Assembly: GCA_977006965.1 (NCBI GenBank)
Contig: OZ345370.1
Coordinates: 2,480,001-2,544,000, forward strand
Direction: 5' to 3'
DNA: 64,000 nt
Origin: Phymatolithon calcareum
Taxonomy: Eukaryota; Rhodophyta; Florideophyceae; Hapalidiales
Below are positions 54,355 to 64,000 of this stretch, piece by piece (within the stretch, counting starts at the first letter, position 1; each line of letters begins with the position of its first letter). The notes beneath the pieces are model-generated. The model saw only the letters and a program-made list of their open reading frames with translations, had not been told where the DNA came from and did no database searches. The translations under genes and the position numbers were made by a program.

Positions 54355-55047
54355 GTGGCATTCGTCTGTGTAGTCTCCTGCAGAAGGCAGTACTGTACTG
54401 ATGGGATTTTATCAAAACCGGTGGCTATCGACGTCACCTTCCTAATCGTTGTATCGAAAGCAGTAGTGCAAAATCAGAAAGATATTGCTACGATACTGTT
54501 CGGTAAGTGGGCAGCGCGGAACTGGAGAAGACTTATGAAACTGTGCCAAATAGAGCCATGTGATTTTCGTCGACAGTACCTGCTCCGGAAGCAAAGACAA
54601 AGATTGTGCAAGATTTTGGAGGAGACCGAAGGCACAGGGGCAGAGCTAGACCTCGAAACTTTCGACTTCACATGGAAATTGAACACGATAACTGACATTC
54701 TAGATGTGGCCCTCGGCGAGTATGAGGACAGCAAGAAGAGCACCGCACCTGGAAAATTACTTTCGCCAAGGATATCATACATTACCAAACAGGGAGGACG
54801 AAAGAAACAAGAGACAGAATTCTTTGCGCAAGGTGGTTTGTTGGCCATTTTCCGAGAAACCCCGTGGCAGTTAATTGAAGAAATGACCAGTGAAGGAGCA
54901 CGGGCAGTTGGAACGCTCAACAGAATCCTGAAGAAGCCTGCATGGACCCCGGGAGAAGAGACTGACGTGGCTAGAGCCGTTGACGTGATTCAATATAATT
55001 CCGATTATGGAAGCCAAAAATTTTCAATGCTAGTAGAATATGCCTAA
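54355..55047 (+). CDS. unrecognised protein, probably a 3' exon
   Basis: 231-codon open frame entered at GTG; no in-frame ATG until MKLCQIEPC (about residue 60), and a TGA lies 30 bp upstream. Acceptor-like TCTCCTGCAG near the start suggests an internal or terminal exon. Basic, helical middle (RRQYLLRKQRQRLCKILEETEGTG), then WKLNTITDILDVALGEYEDSKK and a C-terminal RETPWQLIEEMTSEGARAVGTLNRIL. No family recognised. The Crypton copy 2 begins 35 bp after its stop. Confidence 0.45.
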   Translation: MAFVCVVSCRRQYCTDGILSKPVAIDVTFLIVVSKAVVQNQKDIATILFGKWAARNWRRLMKLCQIEPCDFRRQYLLRKQRQRLCKILEETEGTGAELDLETFDFTWKLNTITDILDVALGEYEDSKKSTAPGKLLSPRISYITKQGGRKKQETEFFAQGGLLAIFRETPWQLIEEMTSEGARAVGTLNRILKKPAWTPGEETDVARAVDVIQYNSDYGSQKFSMLVEYA

Positions 55048-55088
55048 AAAGATGCGGACTTTCGTCCAGTTAGGACACATTAAGGAGA

Positions 55089-55250
55089 TGTGTACCGTAA
55101 GCCGGGATAACAAATGTAAGTAAAACGTAAGAGTACCTGGCCCGAGTGGGTACAATAGGACCCGAGGGCGAAGCCCGAGGGACTATTGTACCCACGAGGG
55201 CCAGGTACTCTTACGTTTTACACATTTGTTATCCCGGCTTACGGCACACA
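55089..55250 (-). repeat. Crypton terminal hairpin, copy 2
   Basis: 162-bp palindrome homologous to 18685-18845, with a few compensating differences; the apex reads CCCGAGGGCGAAGCCCGAGGG. Confidence 0.93.
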
Positions 55251-55466
55251 TACGACTTGTTTTTGTGGACGCGAGAAAACACGACGTTTGCGAAGTACAA
55301 GTTTGTCGCCAATAGCAGGCCCATACACGAAGAACAAAAAATGACTACTTCTATTGATGATCCTTAGGTTGTATTTTGCAGAAGACTTCCCAAAGTTTTA
55401 TTAGTTGCATCTCTGAAGAGTAACTCTTAGTTCACTCTGAATTTTTGCAGTTAGATGAGCCTACCT

Positions 55467-55910
55467 CTAACGGTTGACATAGTAATTAATTGTTACATTG
55501 CCATTTGCAGAAACGGTTTTGAATACTGAACTTTGATCCTTGAGATCGGGATTTGTTGACTCTGGGCCAAGTTGAGGAGCGGACGTCGTTGGATCGGTGC
55601 AAACCTTTTTTTCGCTGCTTGGTGCAGGCGAGGCAAGTTCAGGGCCTGGGCGTCGTTTCAGTATGCTTCGCTGCTGCAGTCGCCCTTCTTCGCCTTGAAT
55701 ATTCACGTACGATACGAGACTTTCAGGGCTCTTGTGACCGGTACGCATTCGTTTGTAGGTCTCTGAGTGCCCATTTTGCAGTAGCTTCCGGATTAGCGTC
55801 TTTCTGAGACTATGTGGTACTGGGCGATCATGTGGCCCTATGCCGCGAACGCCGGCGTTTTGGAACATCTTTCGAGTCATCCTCGGAGTCGTGGATGCAT
55901 TGCGGTGCAT
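55467..55910 (-). pseudogene. Crypton tyrosine recombinase, C-terminal part
   Basis: 147 codons in an ATG frame created by a deletion: the first 12 codons come from the +1 frame of the original N-terminus. Then PHSLRKTLIRKLLQNGHS, RMRTGHKSPESLVSYVN, GEEGRLQQRSILKRR. These are box II of tyrosine recombinases: H33..R36, H59 and the nucleophile Tyr68. The tail (DQSSVFKTVSANG, NYYVNR) equals that of copy 1. Lacks the core-binding domain and box I Arg, so it is inactive alone. Confidence 0.82.
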
Positions 55911-56479
55911 GATCCATATCGCTTCTCTCTGCGTTTCGTCCTTCTTTCTTCTATCTTACATCCCCGGTGTTTAAATGCTGCCTACTGTAGGATGATTCAC
56001 TGGACCACTACGAACCGAAACGATGATGAAGCGGTCCACGCCTACGCTGTTCTCATTTTCGGTTCAAGTCTTCAAAATATTAGAAAAAACTAGCTTATTT
56101 TATTCTTACCTCTGCACAAAAATTAAGTGAGAAAAAACTTATATTTTCCTCTTCCCCTTCTCAAATTCTTTAGAAAATCGAAGTTATATTGTTCTCCTCT
56201 CCGAGGAATAATGTAGTGATTTACAACTTATAAAATCCTCATCACATTAAAATAAACAATCGAATTTAAGCTTCCAACTTATTTTTCCCGCATCAGGTTT
56301 TATAAGTTGAAGGTTGACCGGGTTTGGAAGATCATCTGGCCAATAGAACTCAGTTTGAATGAAAGTGATATGAGCGCTGAAAATGCTCAACTTCAGATGA
56401 ACTATTAAATATTTATCGGTCCAAGTTCACGTCAGTTACATGAAAGCAGCTCGTGTTTTCTCGCGTCCACAAAAACAAG

Positions 56480-57615
56480 ATACCTTGTCAATAAATCCAT
56501 TTAATTACGACATCACCTTCCCCTGTCTATCAGCTACATCAAACCTAGCGAAAAGAACGCAGTCTCCTTCGGAAAACTTTCATGACCTGGACACGGCAAA
56601 AACAGCCAAACCGGTCCTGGAAAAGGCCGAAGTCAACAGTTAGTTTTTGGCTTTCTCCGCTACCACTTGTGAAACCTCAAGGTGTGCCAGAGTGTAAGAG
56701 GAAAGAGATAGAGCTCATCACAGCACAATTAGATTGATGGAGCGCAGCGCATACACGGCGAAAGCAGAGGCTCACCGCGCGGGTCGATTACATTCTTCGA
56801 CGATGCTACCGTTATTATTCTATAACATAAGGAGCTGCAGCATTATAAGAGTCTACCCAGTCAATAGAGAGGCGCAATGGATGCGGCTCCACGCCCTTGA
56901 TTGTTCGGACAATTGAGTGCTCTCAGTTTATAGCGCCAATGTTGAGGGATGGGAGAATCGTACCATGGAGGAACACGCTACTGCCGATGATCGCAGGCTC
57001 TTGGGAAGACAATCGTTTGCAAAAAACAAGGTTCATGGGGGGGAGGGGAGGTTCTCGAGAATCGCTATCCGTAATGGGCTCACACCGAACCAGACTTGAA
57101 GGGTTGTGATGTTCAATTATCCAAAGAGTGCCGGTGATGAGCGAGGGTAGAAACGCACTATGTACAGAAAGCTGTTGCCGATTATAGTGAGCTCTGGGGA
57201 AGATGAAACGTTTGCGGAAAACAAGGTTAGATGCTGCATAGTGGGTGTTGAACGCAAAGTATGTCACACTTGTTGTAGTCGGGTTGTCCCCTGGCGGAAA
57301 GCACAGGGTGCCGCGAAGTTTAGATATTTATAGAGTCTAACATTAGATCAACGAGGAATAGGGAGACAGTATGATCACTTAGAAGTATGATAATTGGATC
57401 AATATACGTTTCGCGAAACGTTCGGAGCGGTCCTGTCTGATTAGCGTACACGTACACACGTGTATCTTGATCAATACAATAATAACGCCATTGACAGGCT
57501 ATAATATTCGCAGTTCTACACGAATCTATTAATAGTCTAGAATGCCAAGGGGAAATGGAAGCAATTGTCAAGGGCTAACAACGGCACATTTTGGGGAAGG
57601 TCCCAAAATGCACTA
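56480..57615. other. no supportable gene, local repeat
   Basis: A segment GGGAAGA..CGTTTGC..AAAACAAGGTT occurs at 56998-57033 and again at 57190-57228. A frame at 56485-56643 is Pro/Ser/Thr-rich and too short to judge. Confidence 0.4.
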
Positions 57616-58013
57616 CAGTCAGACCTCGATAAATGGATGGGCAATGTGGAATGGTCCAATATTCTCAAAATCGAGGTTATTCTCAAGTCGAATTTTGAAT
57701 CATAAGTTTTGGATCACACGTGTGCCGAACAGTAGCCATATTCTACTGTACTGTATGCCAATGGCAGGAGAAACATGAAAAGTACTTACAGTATTCTACG
57801 AGTGAGGATATGCTCCGTGTACGCTAAACAAAATTATAACAAAATTTAAGGTATGCCCCGTGACCTCGAACATGAAGTAATGCTCCTATCAAATATTCTA
57901 GAATCCTTTAATTTTCGTTAAATTTAGGCGGATACGGTTTTCGTGGAGCACTCGATTATGCTGCTAACCGAGGTTATTCTAAAAAAGAGGTTCCATTTAT
58001 CGAGGTCTGACTG
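57616..58013. mobile_element. pogo/Tigger-type MITE
   Basis: 398 bp with perfect 22-bp terminal inverted repeats beginning CAGTCAGACCTCGATAAA and TA on both flanks (57614-57615, 58014-58015). The CAGT..ACCTCG start is the hallmark of Tigger/pogo ends. Internally, ATTCTCAAAATCGAGGTTATTCT-like motifs repeat inverted near the right end. No coding capacity. Confidence 0.9.
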
Positions 58014-60039
58014 TAATGGAGAGAAAAGTGGTATTTTTGGGGTGAAGACATGTGTACGGGTGTTGCGAGTAGAGTCATCACACGTGTATGACGTTGGACG
58101 CCACAAGCATGGTGCTCAATAATTATAATCTTGATGTACACACGTTAGAAAACACTGTTCTCCTCCGAGTTTTGTAAGACAAAATCTCGATGGCTGTGAC
58201 GTCAATTCTCGCAGATCTGCACGGAAAGGGTAAAACGCGAAGTTGAATAGCTGGAATATCGCTGTATCGATGGCCGCGCATCGGAATGGTCGAATAGAGC
58301 ACAGGATTGCACGATACTTTCTGTTTCGAAGCGATCGCGAGAGATCGATCGGATTTCACGAGCGCAGGTACGTTTAAAAGAGCCCCATATTCATTTACAG
58401 ACGCCGCTTGCTCATGAATTCGGGACAGATAATCCTCTCAATAATGGGCATTGTATTAGGTCTATTTCGACCGTGAGGTGGGCTGGGAGATCTTCCGTTT
58501 GCCGCCCGGTGGAGAAGCACGGCAGAGTCTCTTGCCGATCAGCTGCCAAAGGTTGCCTTTAGACACCGGCGGCAGATCTACTGTGTCGATACGGGCCGAG
58601 GCTAGGAAGTCTTCGCAGCTGTAGCTACAGTACTTATACGTATCAAGTTCTCTTCTTGAGGATATTCCCAAAAAATTAATAATTTGGAAAAGAATATGGT
58701 ATTTTTATAACCATTTAGAGCTGCAGAAATATGTAGAACCCTCATAGTGACGTGGGCAGATCACAGTGATACCTGTTACTCGCTTTGGATATTAATGCAC
58801 TATAGGGCTCTGCATCAATTATTTCCGTCTACGTAAAGAGACAACTGTCTTGCGAGCGCTAGCGCTAGGCTCACATTTTGTGCACATTGAATACTGCAAA
58901 AGTGTAAACCATTGCTCACTGCGCGACACGCGTCCGACTTTCCTCTTGTAGACTCCTTTCCCCTGCTATCTCGACATGCAGCAGCATTTCCGCTTAGTTC
59001 GACGCCTTAAACACTCGAAAGCTCAACAGTGTCAGTCCAGAGGCGGGCTCTGGCTGCAAACAGCGTTCTATATCAACCCCGCTCCTTGTCTTCTTTCAGT
59101 TGCATCCGTGCCAGGAGACTTCAAAATCTAACTACCCGCACTCCGCCGCATCACCACCAACGACAGTTGAAGGCACGCACCTCGACTTCGAGCTAATCAG
59201 CAAGCAGAGTGCCTATTATCCTCCAATCTCGTCCTGAACGACTGAAGATTTCTCAGCATCTGCGCACGAATTGTCCGTTGGTACCGATATTTCGGGACAG
59301 AGGAACGTAGCACTCCGGATGTCGATAACACGCCAAGAGACTGGAATCTGGCGTTTGGACTCAATAATCTTGCTGGACCGGCCCCTGAGGGCCTTGGTCA
59401 TTTCCTTCGAGACCTAAACGGCGACATGCAGAAATGATTCAAATGCAAGCGTCTCTTGACCAGAGATTCTCGCAGGTCGAAACTTTGTTCTAGACCGCCC
59501 GGAAATCGGATGCTCTCGAGGTTATGCTGCACTGCAAGATGTGCAACAAGGCAAAGACAATGTCTAAAATCCCTGACAAGGACTTGGATTGCGTTGTGGG
59601 CCCGTATGCGGTGACGCAGATGGTTCAGCTCTTCTGCATAATTGCTACGTCTAGCTTTGCGCTGCAGGTTGAGAACGCGAGATGGTTCGTTCCGGAAGAG
59701 ACTCTTCAGTGCTTGGAGTCATAGAAGGAAGTTATCAAAAGTGGTAGTGGTCTGATTGTTCTCTTTTTCGCGGTTTGAAGAAACCTGAAAAAGCTGAAGT
59801 TTGGCACTATAGTTGGACGTGTGTGGGCATTTCTGATGCGGGATTCCCTTTTTGAAGCGCTTAAGTACGCAAGAGATGTTCTCTACGCGACCGAGGAAAT
59901 GAATAGGTCTGACTAACATGAACTGTTGTCTTCCTACCCGTCCAAAGGCAAGAAAGTACGGTCAGCATGGCTACAGTTCGTGTTGCACAACGCCAAGATC
60001 AGAAAATCGGTTTCTGGGGTCTACTCTTAAGCTCGAGTG
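58014..60039. other. no supportable gene
   Basis: Many short frames, none with a recognised motif. A plus frame at 59524-59724 (MLHCKMCNKAKTMSKIP) and a minus frame at 59216-59401 overlap nothing known. Confidence 0.4.
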
Positions 60040-60520
60040 TCAAGAATCACGACCAGACGACCCTAACCCATCTCCCAGTGGGAGTGGGGCACCTTTGTTA
60101 AGCTCGTCCCAAAGCGCTAGTTTGCCATCACGGTCCACAGGTGCCTCTTCGAACATTTTCTCCGAAGAAAGAGGTCCTGCGCATGAACGACGTCGCAGTG
60201 TAGCGTGCTCTACTGGTAGAACCGAGAGAAATGTTCGAGTCCAGTTCATACTTTGTTAGGTTCTTGCGTACGATCTCCAGGTGGCGCTCTGCTGCCGTTC
60301 CGAATATGTCTGATATGAGCGTCGTGCTCACTTGAGGGAACCTACCGCTTGCGTATTTTATGGCCAGCTCTCGATGCCGCAGCTTGGCAAACCTGAGGGT
60401 GGCCGGGATATCGTTCGGTTTGTCGTACGGTACTTTTCTCGTTCTTCTTGCTTCGAGCCTCGTGCCTTCTTTTCCGAACAGTATTCGTCGGAGCTGGACT
60501 GGGTTGTTCCTTTCCTGCAT
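60040..60520 (-). CDS. unrecognised, frame-broken coding-like stretch
   Basis: First frame (60520 leftwards): RRILFGKEGTRLEARRTRKV, DIPATLRFAKLRHRELAIKYASGRFP and IVRKNLTKYEL. A second frame (to 60040) ends EKMFEEAPVDRDGKLALWDELNKGAP. Joined by one shift near 60220 they would give about 160 residues. No known domain; possibly a retroelement protein. Confidence 0.25.
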
Positions 60521-62336
60521 ATGTTTAAAGGGGCCCGCAAACTGTTCTTAGGCATTAACATACGTTAGAAACGAAATTTCGAGGGCGCCATATGATATTC
60601 GCCGTCAAAGAGCATTTAAAATATTCCGCAGTGGTAAATGGCCATTCTCAAAGTCAACCGGTCTTCAGAAAAATACCGCTTCTAGGGCAGTAAAATAGGT
60701 CTAAGACTTGCAATATTTTCGCATCATTTCGATTCTTGTTACCGACAATCCCAAGATCGCCCACCGGGAGCCCACAAATCCAGGTCGTTTACTGCAATTT
60801 GAGATCTTCCTGGCCGGCAATGCACGCGCTTGCGCGCAGCACAGCGTCCCCTTGGTTGTCCCTGGGGGATGCGTCCCGCGCGGAGGTAGAGAAAGTGCTC
60901 GAGTGTTTTGCTTCTCCACTCCAAAGACCTGCGAAAAGCTGCTGACCTCACTAGGGGGAAATGCAGAATACAATATTGCAATTTGCGGGTTCTAAAGTCC
61001 GCTGCTAGTCAATATTCCTAGTTAATCGCACATTAGGATATGCGCCGGCGACAGCGCAAGGTTGGGCTGCAATGGCATGCAAAATCACAAAAAGGTAATG
61101 AGCGTTCTGCAAGAGTTTCGAGACAAGAAGGTTCTCTATATTGCGGCTATAAAAACAGAAGCGCAAAGCTCCTCCGTAATATTTGATGCCTCGGAGGCTT
61201 CAGCGTTCTTCACTTAGACATCTTTTACTCTAAAGCAAATCCGGTCTTTCTAGATCACCCTAACAACTAGATAAGTCATATAATAAGCGCTTTAACCTAA
61301 AAACCAGATGCGACTGTATTGCATCGACGATGTATCATGACATCTCAGGATGCACTACTGGTCGGTGCGGTTGTACGTGTTTTGTGTCTATTTGGGCAGA
61401 TTCAGTTAAGTTGGAGAACATAGGGAGGAGTCGATACAATTTCAATTATAGCTCTCTCTTTGCCAAAGAGTACAGCTAGGTAGTCAACCTTTATTGTTCA
61501 AAAACAGATTGAGATGGTGAGAGTGTCGCAATTATTGCCCCTCTCCTCAAGTAGGCACTTACGGACGGTCTTGATGATCTCATAACTCCATCTACTCTCG
61601 TTACATGTGTCCGTTCCACAGTTGCCCGTGACCGAACCCCCTCAGTCAACCGCTATCACCGACAATTCGACGTGCTGTGGGAAAGCACGGAATTCGACTT
61701 AGCGTTTTCCATCGAACCTCGACGCTGATATCTTCGTGCAGCTGAATTGTAGACCTGAAACTCAGCTGCTTTACACGGATTGTGTCAACGATTTCCAGGG
61801 AGTATGTCATTTGTATGAACCAGTCTCAACCAGAAGCATTGCCATTTGCAGCTCGTTCCGTCTTCTTGGATCCGATCAAACCTAAAATGCTGCTTGTGTA
61901 TGGCTTTATAGTTGCTGGCGTTTGCACAATTTCAAGATCTCTTCCTTCCCTCAATGTCGAAAAGGGAGGCTTCGAGATTGAAAAGCACGCCAACCGTCAC
62001 TCGTCTAAGGAAAGCCGCATTGCTACTCAAATATGCTTGTCCTCGGCAACTAACTCATTCCTTCTCTTGTTGCCGGCCGAAAATTTTATACTTTTCTATA
62101 CAACCCACATGGAGAGGCAGTCTGAAGGATTAAGATCGGACTGGATCAATGTCATTTGCTGTCAAAATGTTGAGAGAGGCGAAAGGTCTGGATCGGACTA
62201 TGATATTGTAATTTTATCATAGATAGGATCAAGAATCCTAAATTAGGTTTTTTTTGAGCAAAGTTTATTTCAAAGCCCCGTAGACTTCCGAAGATATGGG
62301 CAAGGCTTCCTCAGTTGCTACCTACCTTTGTGTAGC
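60521..62336. other. no supportable gene
   Basis: At 60700-61000 three overlapping frames on both strands are equally open, so none is called. The 61782-62222 frame starts at GTG and shows no domain. Confidence 0.4.
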
Positions 62337-62819
62337 TTACGAAAACGCACCGCCAGAGGGGCGGGCGGAAAAACTTAGGATCTCAGATATCCCATCTAAA
62401 TTGCAGAACTGCTGTATTGTTCGCCGTAGACGACCCGAAGTAGCGAGGCGTCTTTGTGTGTTCATTGTGCCACATTTTGTAGCTCGGTGATCAGTGCACC
62501 GAGCTCGTTTGACAGCTGATCCGATAGCATGTCGTAACCGCGCCTGGCACGTGGCAAGATACTCGCGTAAGTCCCTATTGATTAAGGGCGTTGACATCGT
62601 CTCAATAGACGCTCTGCCGGCAGCGGCATACCGCTGGTATTTTAGGTATTCTCTGGAAACCGACTTCTTGCTCAGTGTTGCACGTCTTCTCCACTTCCGC
62701 CGCCGTGCTCGCTCCTCGGCTGTTTGCTCCGCGCAACGTATCCTCTCATAGGTGTCACGAAGGCTTCTGCGTTGCTCCTGCCAGTGCGCCTGCTTCCTGT
62801 TAATGCAGTCTTTTTTCAC
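62337..62819 (-). CDS. Arg-rich protein, unrecognised
   Basis: 160 codons, open from 62835 with GTG as the first start: KKDCINRKQAHWQEQRRSLRDTYERIRCAEQTAEERARRRKWRRRATLS, then SREYLKYQRYAAAGRAS. The N-terminal half is a charged, probably coiled helix. No family recognised and no ATG in the first half, so it may be an exon. Confidence 0.3.
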   Translation of the reverse strand: MKKDCINRKQAHWQEQRRSLRDTYERIRCAEQTAEERARRRKWRRRATLSKKSVSREYLKYQRYAAAGRASIETMSTPLINRDLREYLATCQARLRHAIGSAVKRARCTDHRATKCGTMNTQRRLATSGRLRRTIQQFCNLDGISEILSFSARPSGGAFS

Positions 62820-62844
62820 GTATTGGTTGGTTGACGCCTAGCTG

Positions 62845-62965
62845 TCTCCGAATCCTAAATTAGGTGATCGGACCCAGTGGGTGAAGGTCTGGATCGAACT
62901 ATGATGCTGTAATATTTCATAGATGGGATCAAGAGTCCTATAAATTAGGTGATCGGACCCAGCGG
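62845..62965. repeat. repeat units related to 62185-62245
   Basis: CCTAAATTAGGTGATCGGACCCAG occurs twice (near 62852 and 62938, the second with CCTATAAATTAGG), with AAGGTCTGGATCGAACTATGAT..GATGGGATCAAGAGT between. The latter segment is also present at 62185-62245. Short dispersed tandem units of unknown origin. Confidence 0.65.
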
Positions 62966-62989
62966 GAAATTCCTGGATTTGGAGTGAAC

Positions 62990-63079
62990 CTGCAGGCAGG
63001 TATTAGCCATCAAGGATAAAACACCTGCCTGCAGTTTCCGTTTAGACAAAGAGATCCATGTTGGATCACTTTGTCTAAA
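62990..63079. repeat. two adjacent hairpins
   Basis: Hairpin 1: CTGCAGGCAGGT (62990-63001) pairs with 63023-63034, loop 21. Hairpin 2: TTTAGACAAAGAGATCCA (63041-63058) pairs with 63062-63079 with one mismatch and a 3-base loop. Confidence 0.85.
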
Positions 63080-63487
63080 TTTGCGATCCACACGAGTGAA
63101 TAATTTAAGGCCCATTTTCTGGGGGGACCAGTCCTTTCGGACTCAAGAGTTTCGTCTCGGACCGATTGGGCTGAAGATATCAAATAAAATATGACTGGCT
63201 GTGTAGGGACACACATCCTTCATATACAGTAGACCCTAGGTCCACACTTGTGCCTGCCCAGGGGCATACATCTTTATGGCTTAGTGGTCCCGATAGGCTG
63301 ATCAGGCGAACCGAGATCACTCAGGGGACCGATCCATCCAGACCGATCTGTCCGTGCATTCAGATGTAAAACGATTGGCTTTTCTGTGTATACGCGATGT
63401 GTATTACATATAGTTTTTATGACGATCAATCCTTCCCCTTCACACGTGGCAATGGTCCACGCAGGGATGCCGCATCCAAGAGAGGGG

Positions 63488-63494
63488 TATATAT
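63488..63494 (+). promoter_or_regulatory. TATA box of the transporter gene
   Basis: TATATAT about 97 bp upstream of the ATG at 63591. Confidence 0.4.
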
Positions 63495-63590
63495 GCACCT
63501 CAACCACAAGAAACTTGGTCGTCAAGGCTCATCGATGCATGAGAAAGGGTTTCACACCTTGACCATCTTTCCCTTCCGTGGGACTTTGAA

Positions 63591-64000
63591 ATGAGTGTAA
63601 AGTCGCCCCTTCTGCAACCGCACAGGTGCTCTCCGCGCTACAGCGAGAACCACGAGGTTCGACTCGACCTATGGGACACGACCGATGGTGGCGCACCGCC
63701 ATCCTCCTACTCCTTACATTCGATAGGTGCGCTCTGGCGAGCCGGCTATAAGACAGAAAGCGAGATCGCCGCATCATCTCCAGGAGTTGCAGAGTTTTAC
63801 CGCTCTCAGAATGAGCTCCTTGAGGAGTTTCGTGATGCCGCAGCTGCCCATACCTATCTCTCAGAATCTGACCGTGCATTTCTCGCCACGCTGGACGCTG
63901 TGGAAGGTGGCGCTATGCGAAGAACGGACTCAAGTCTGGCGTCACGCGAGGCGTTCGTCAAGCGCGCTGTGATTGCTTCGAACGTGTGTAATACATTCCT
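63591..64000 (+). CDS. cation diffusion facilitator (metal tolerance protein), N-terminal part
   Basis: Open from ATG at 63591 to the window end, 136 codons, no stop. N-terminus MSVKSPLLQPHR is hydrophilic. The segment GVAEFYRSQNELLEEFRDA, followed about 40 residues later by SREAFVKRAVIASNVCNTF, matches the region ahead of the first membrane helix in Mn-type CDF/MTP proteins (VAEYY..Q.E.LE.F.E.D, then AI..SN..N..L). CDFs export divalent metals such as Mn or Fe from the cytosol in exchange for protons. The metal-binding helices lie beyond the window. No introns in the visible part. The only ordinary host gene here. Confidence 0.62.
   Translation, partial: MSVKSPLLQPHRCSPRYSENHEVRLDLWDTTDGGAPPSSYSLHSIGALWRAGYKTESEIAASSPGVAEFYRSQNELLEEFRDAAAAHTYLSESDRAFLATLDAVEGGAMRRTDSSLASREAFVKRAVIASNVCNTF

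Larger units (their letters stand above)
55082..56479 (-). mobile_element. Crypton-type element, copy 2 (inverted, internally deleted)
   Basis: Same ends as copy 1, on the opposite strand: hairpin 55089-55250, 28-bp inverted repeats at 55256-55283 and 56452-56479, and a shared AAG at both junctions (55082-55084, 56477-56479). It lacks most of the recombinase N-terminal half but keeps the C-terminal catalytic boxes that copy 1 has lost. Non-coding 5' and 3' parts are nearly identical to copy 1 by eye, which suggests recent movement. Confidence 0.88.

Noticed and set aside
60701-60995. Three frames of 69-95 codons on both strands
   Set aside because: No motif favours one over another, and no conserved copy exists in the window.
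1-64000. tRNA, rRNA and CRISPR features
   Set aside because: No B-box with a matching cloverleaf, no rRNA-like conserved core, and no regularly spaced repeat array was found by reading.

Overview
This 64 kb window is eukaryotic DNA made mostly of transposable elements, nearly all decayed and some nested inside one another. Support for a eukaryote: a spliceable GT-AG intron (52881-52955), TATA boxes, Copia, LINE, hAT, pogo, Harbinger, Helitron and Crypton elements, and low coding density. The one gene that looks like an ordinary host gene, a partial Mn-type cation diffusion facilitator at the right end (63591-64000), belongs to a branch typical of plants, algae, fungi and oomycetes. I therefore lean to an alga, oomycete or fungus-like protist over an animal, but the sequence does not settle it. 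No rRNA, tRNA, CRISPR array or bacterial-type operon was found.

Layout: 1-1173 minus, LINE reverse transcriptase cut by the window edge. 1350-1520, hAT end relic. 1.9-8.1 kb, unrecognised open frames. 8137-10089, an hAT element with a perfect 8-bp target duplication, carrying inside it a 1.2 kb pogo/Tigger-like element (8601-9800). 11339-16243 minus, a decayed Ty1/Copia element. Its gag is split by a pogo-like element (16244-20517, TA duplication), and that element's transposase gene is in turn split by a tyrosine-recombinase Crypton (16547-18852). 21.9-24.7 kb, PIF/Harbinger transposase and a probable SANT partner. 25-28 kb, an LTR-like stretch with a possible gag relic. 29019-30922, a DUF7869-like transposase pseudogene. 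32.8-35.4 kb and 45.2-47.5 kb, diverged inverted copies of one block lying either side of an uninterrupted 2342-codon Helitron Rep-helicase-OTU gene (36243-43271). 46-54.5 kb, compact small genes, several with a TATA-like box 30-60 bp before the first ATG, including a 2OG-oxygenase-like protein and one spliced gene. 55082-56479, a second, inverted, differently deleted copy of the Crypton. 57616-58013, a pogo-type MITE. 58-63 kb, mostly without recognisable genes, then hairpins and the transporter gene.

The strongest result is the Crypton family. The interrupted pogo reading frame gives its ends to the base: joining the flanks at a shared 5-bp TCCTT (AAGGA on the coding strand) restores the pogo transposase frame. 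The element proper includes a ~160-bp hairpin at its 3' end and a 28-bp inverted repeat that runs from the 5' end to just inside the hairpin. Cryptons are not normally described with either. The two copies keep complementary halves of the recombinase, so both look non-autonomous, yet they are very similar to each other outside the deletions.
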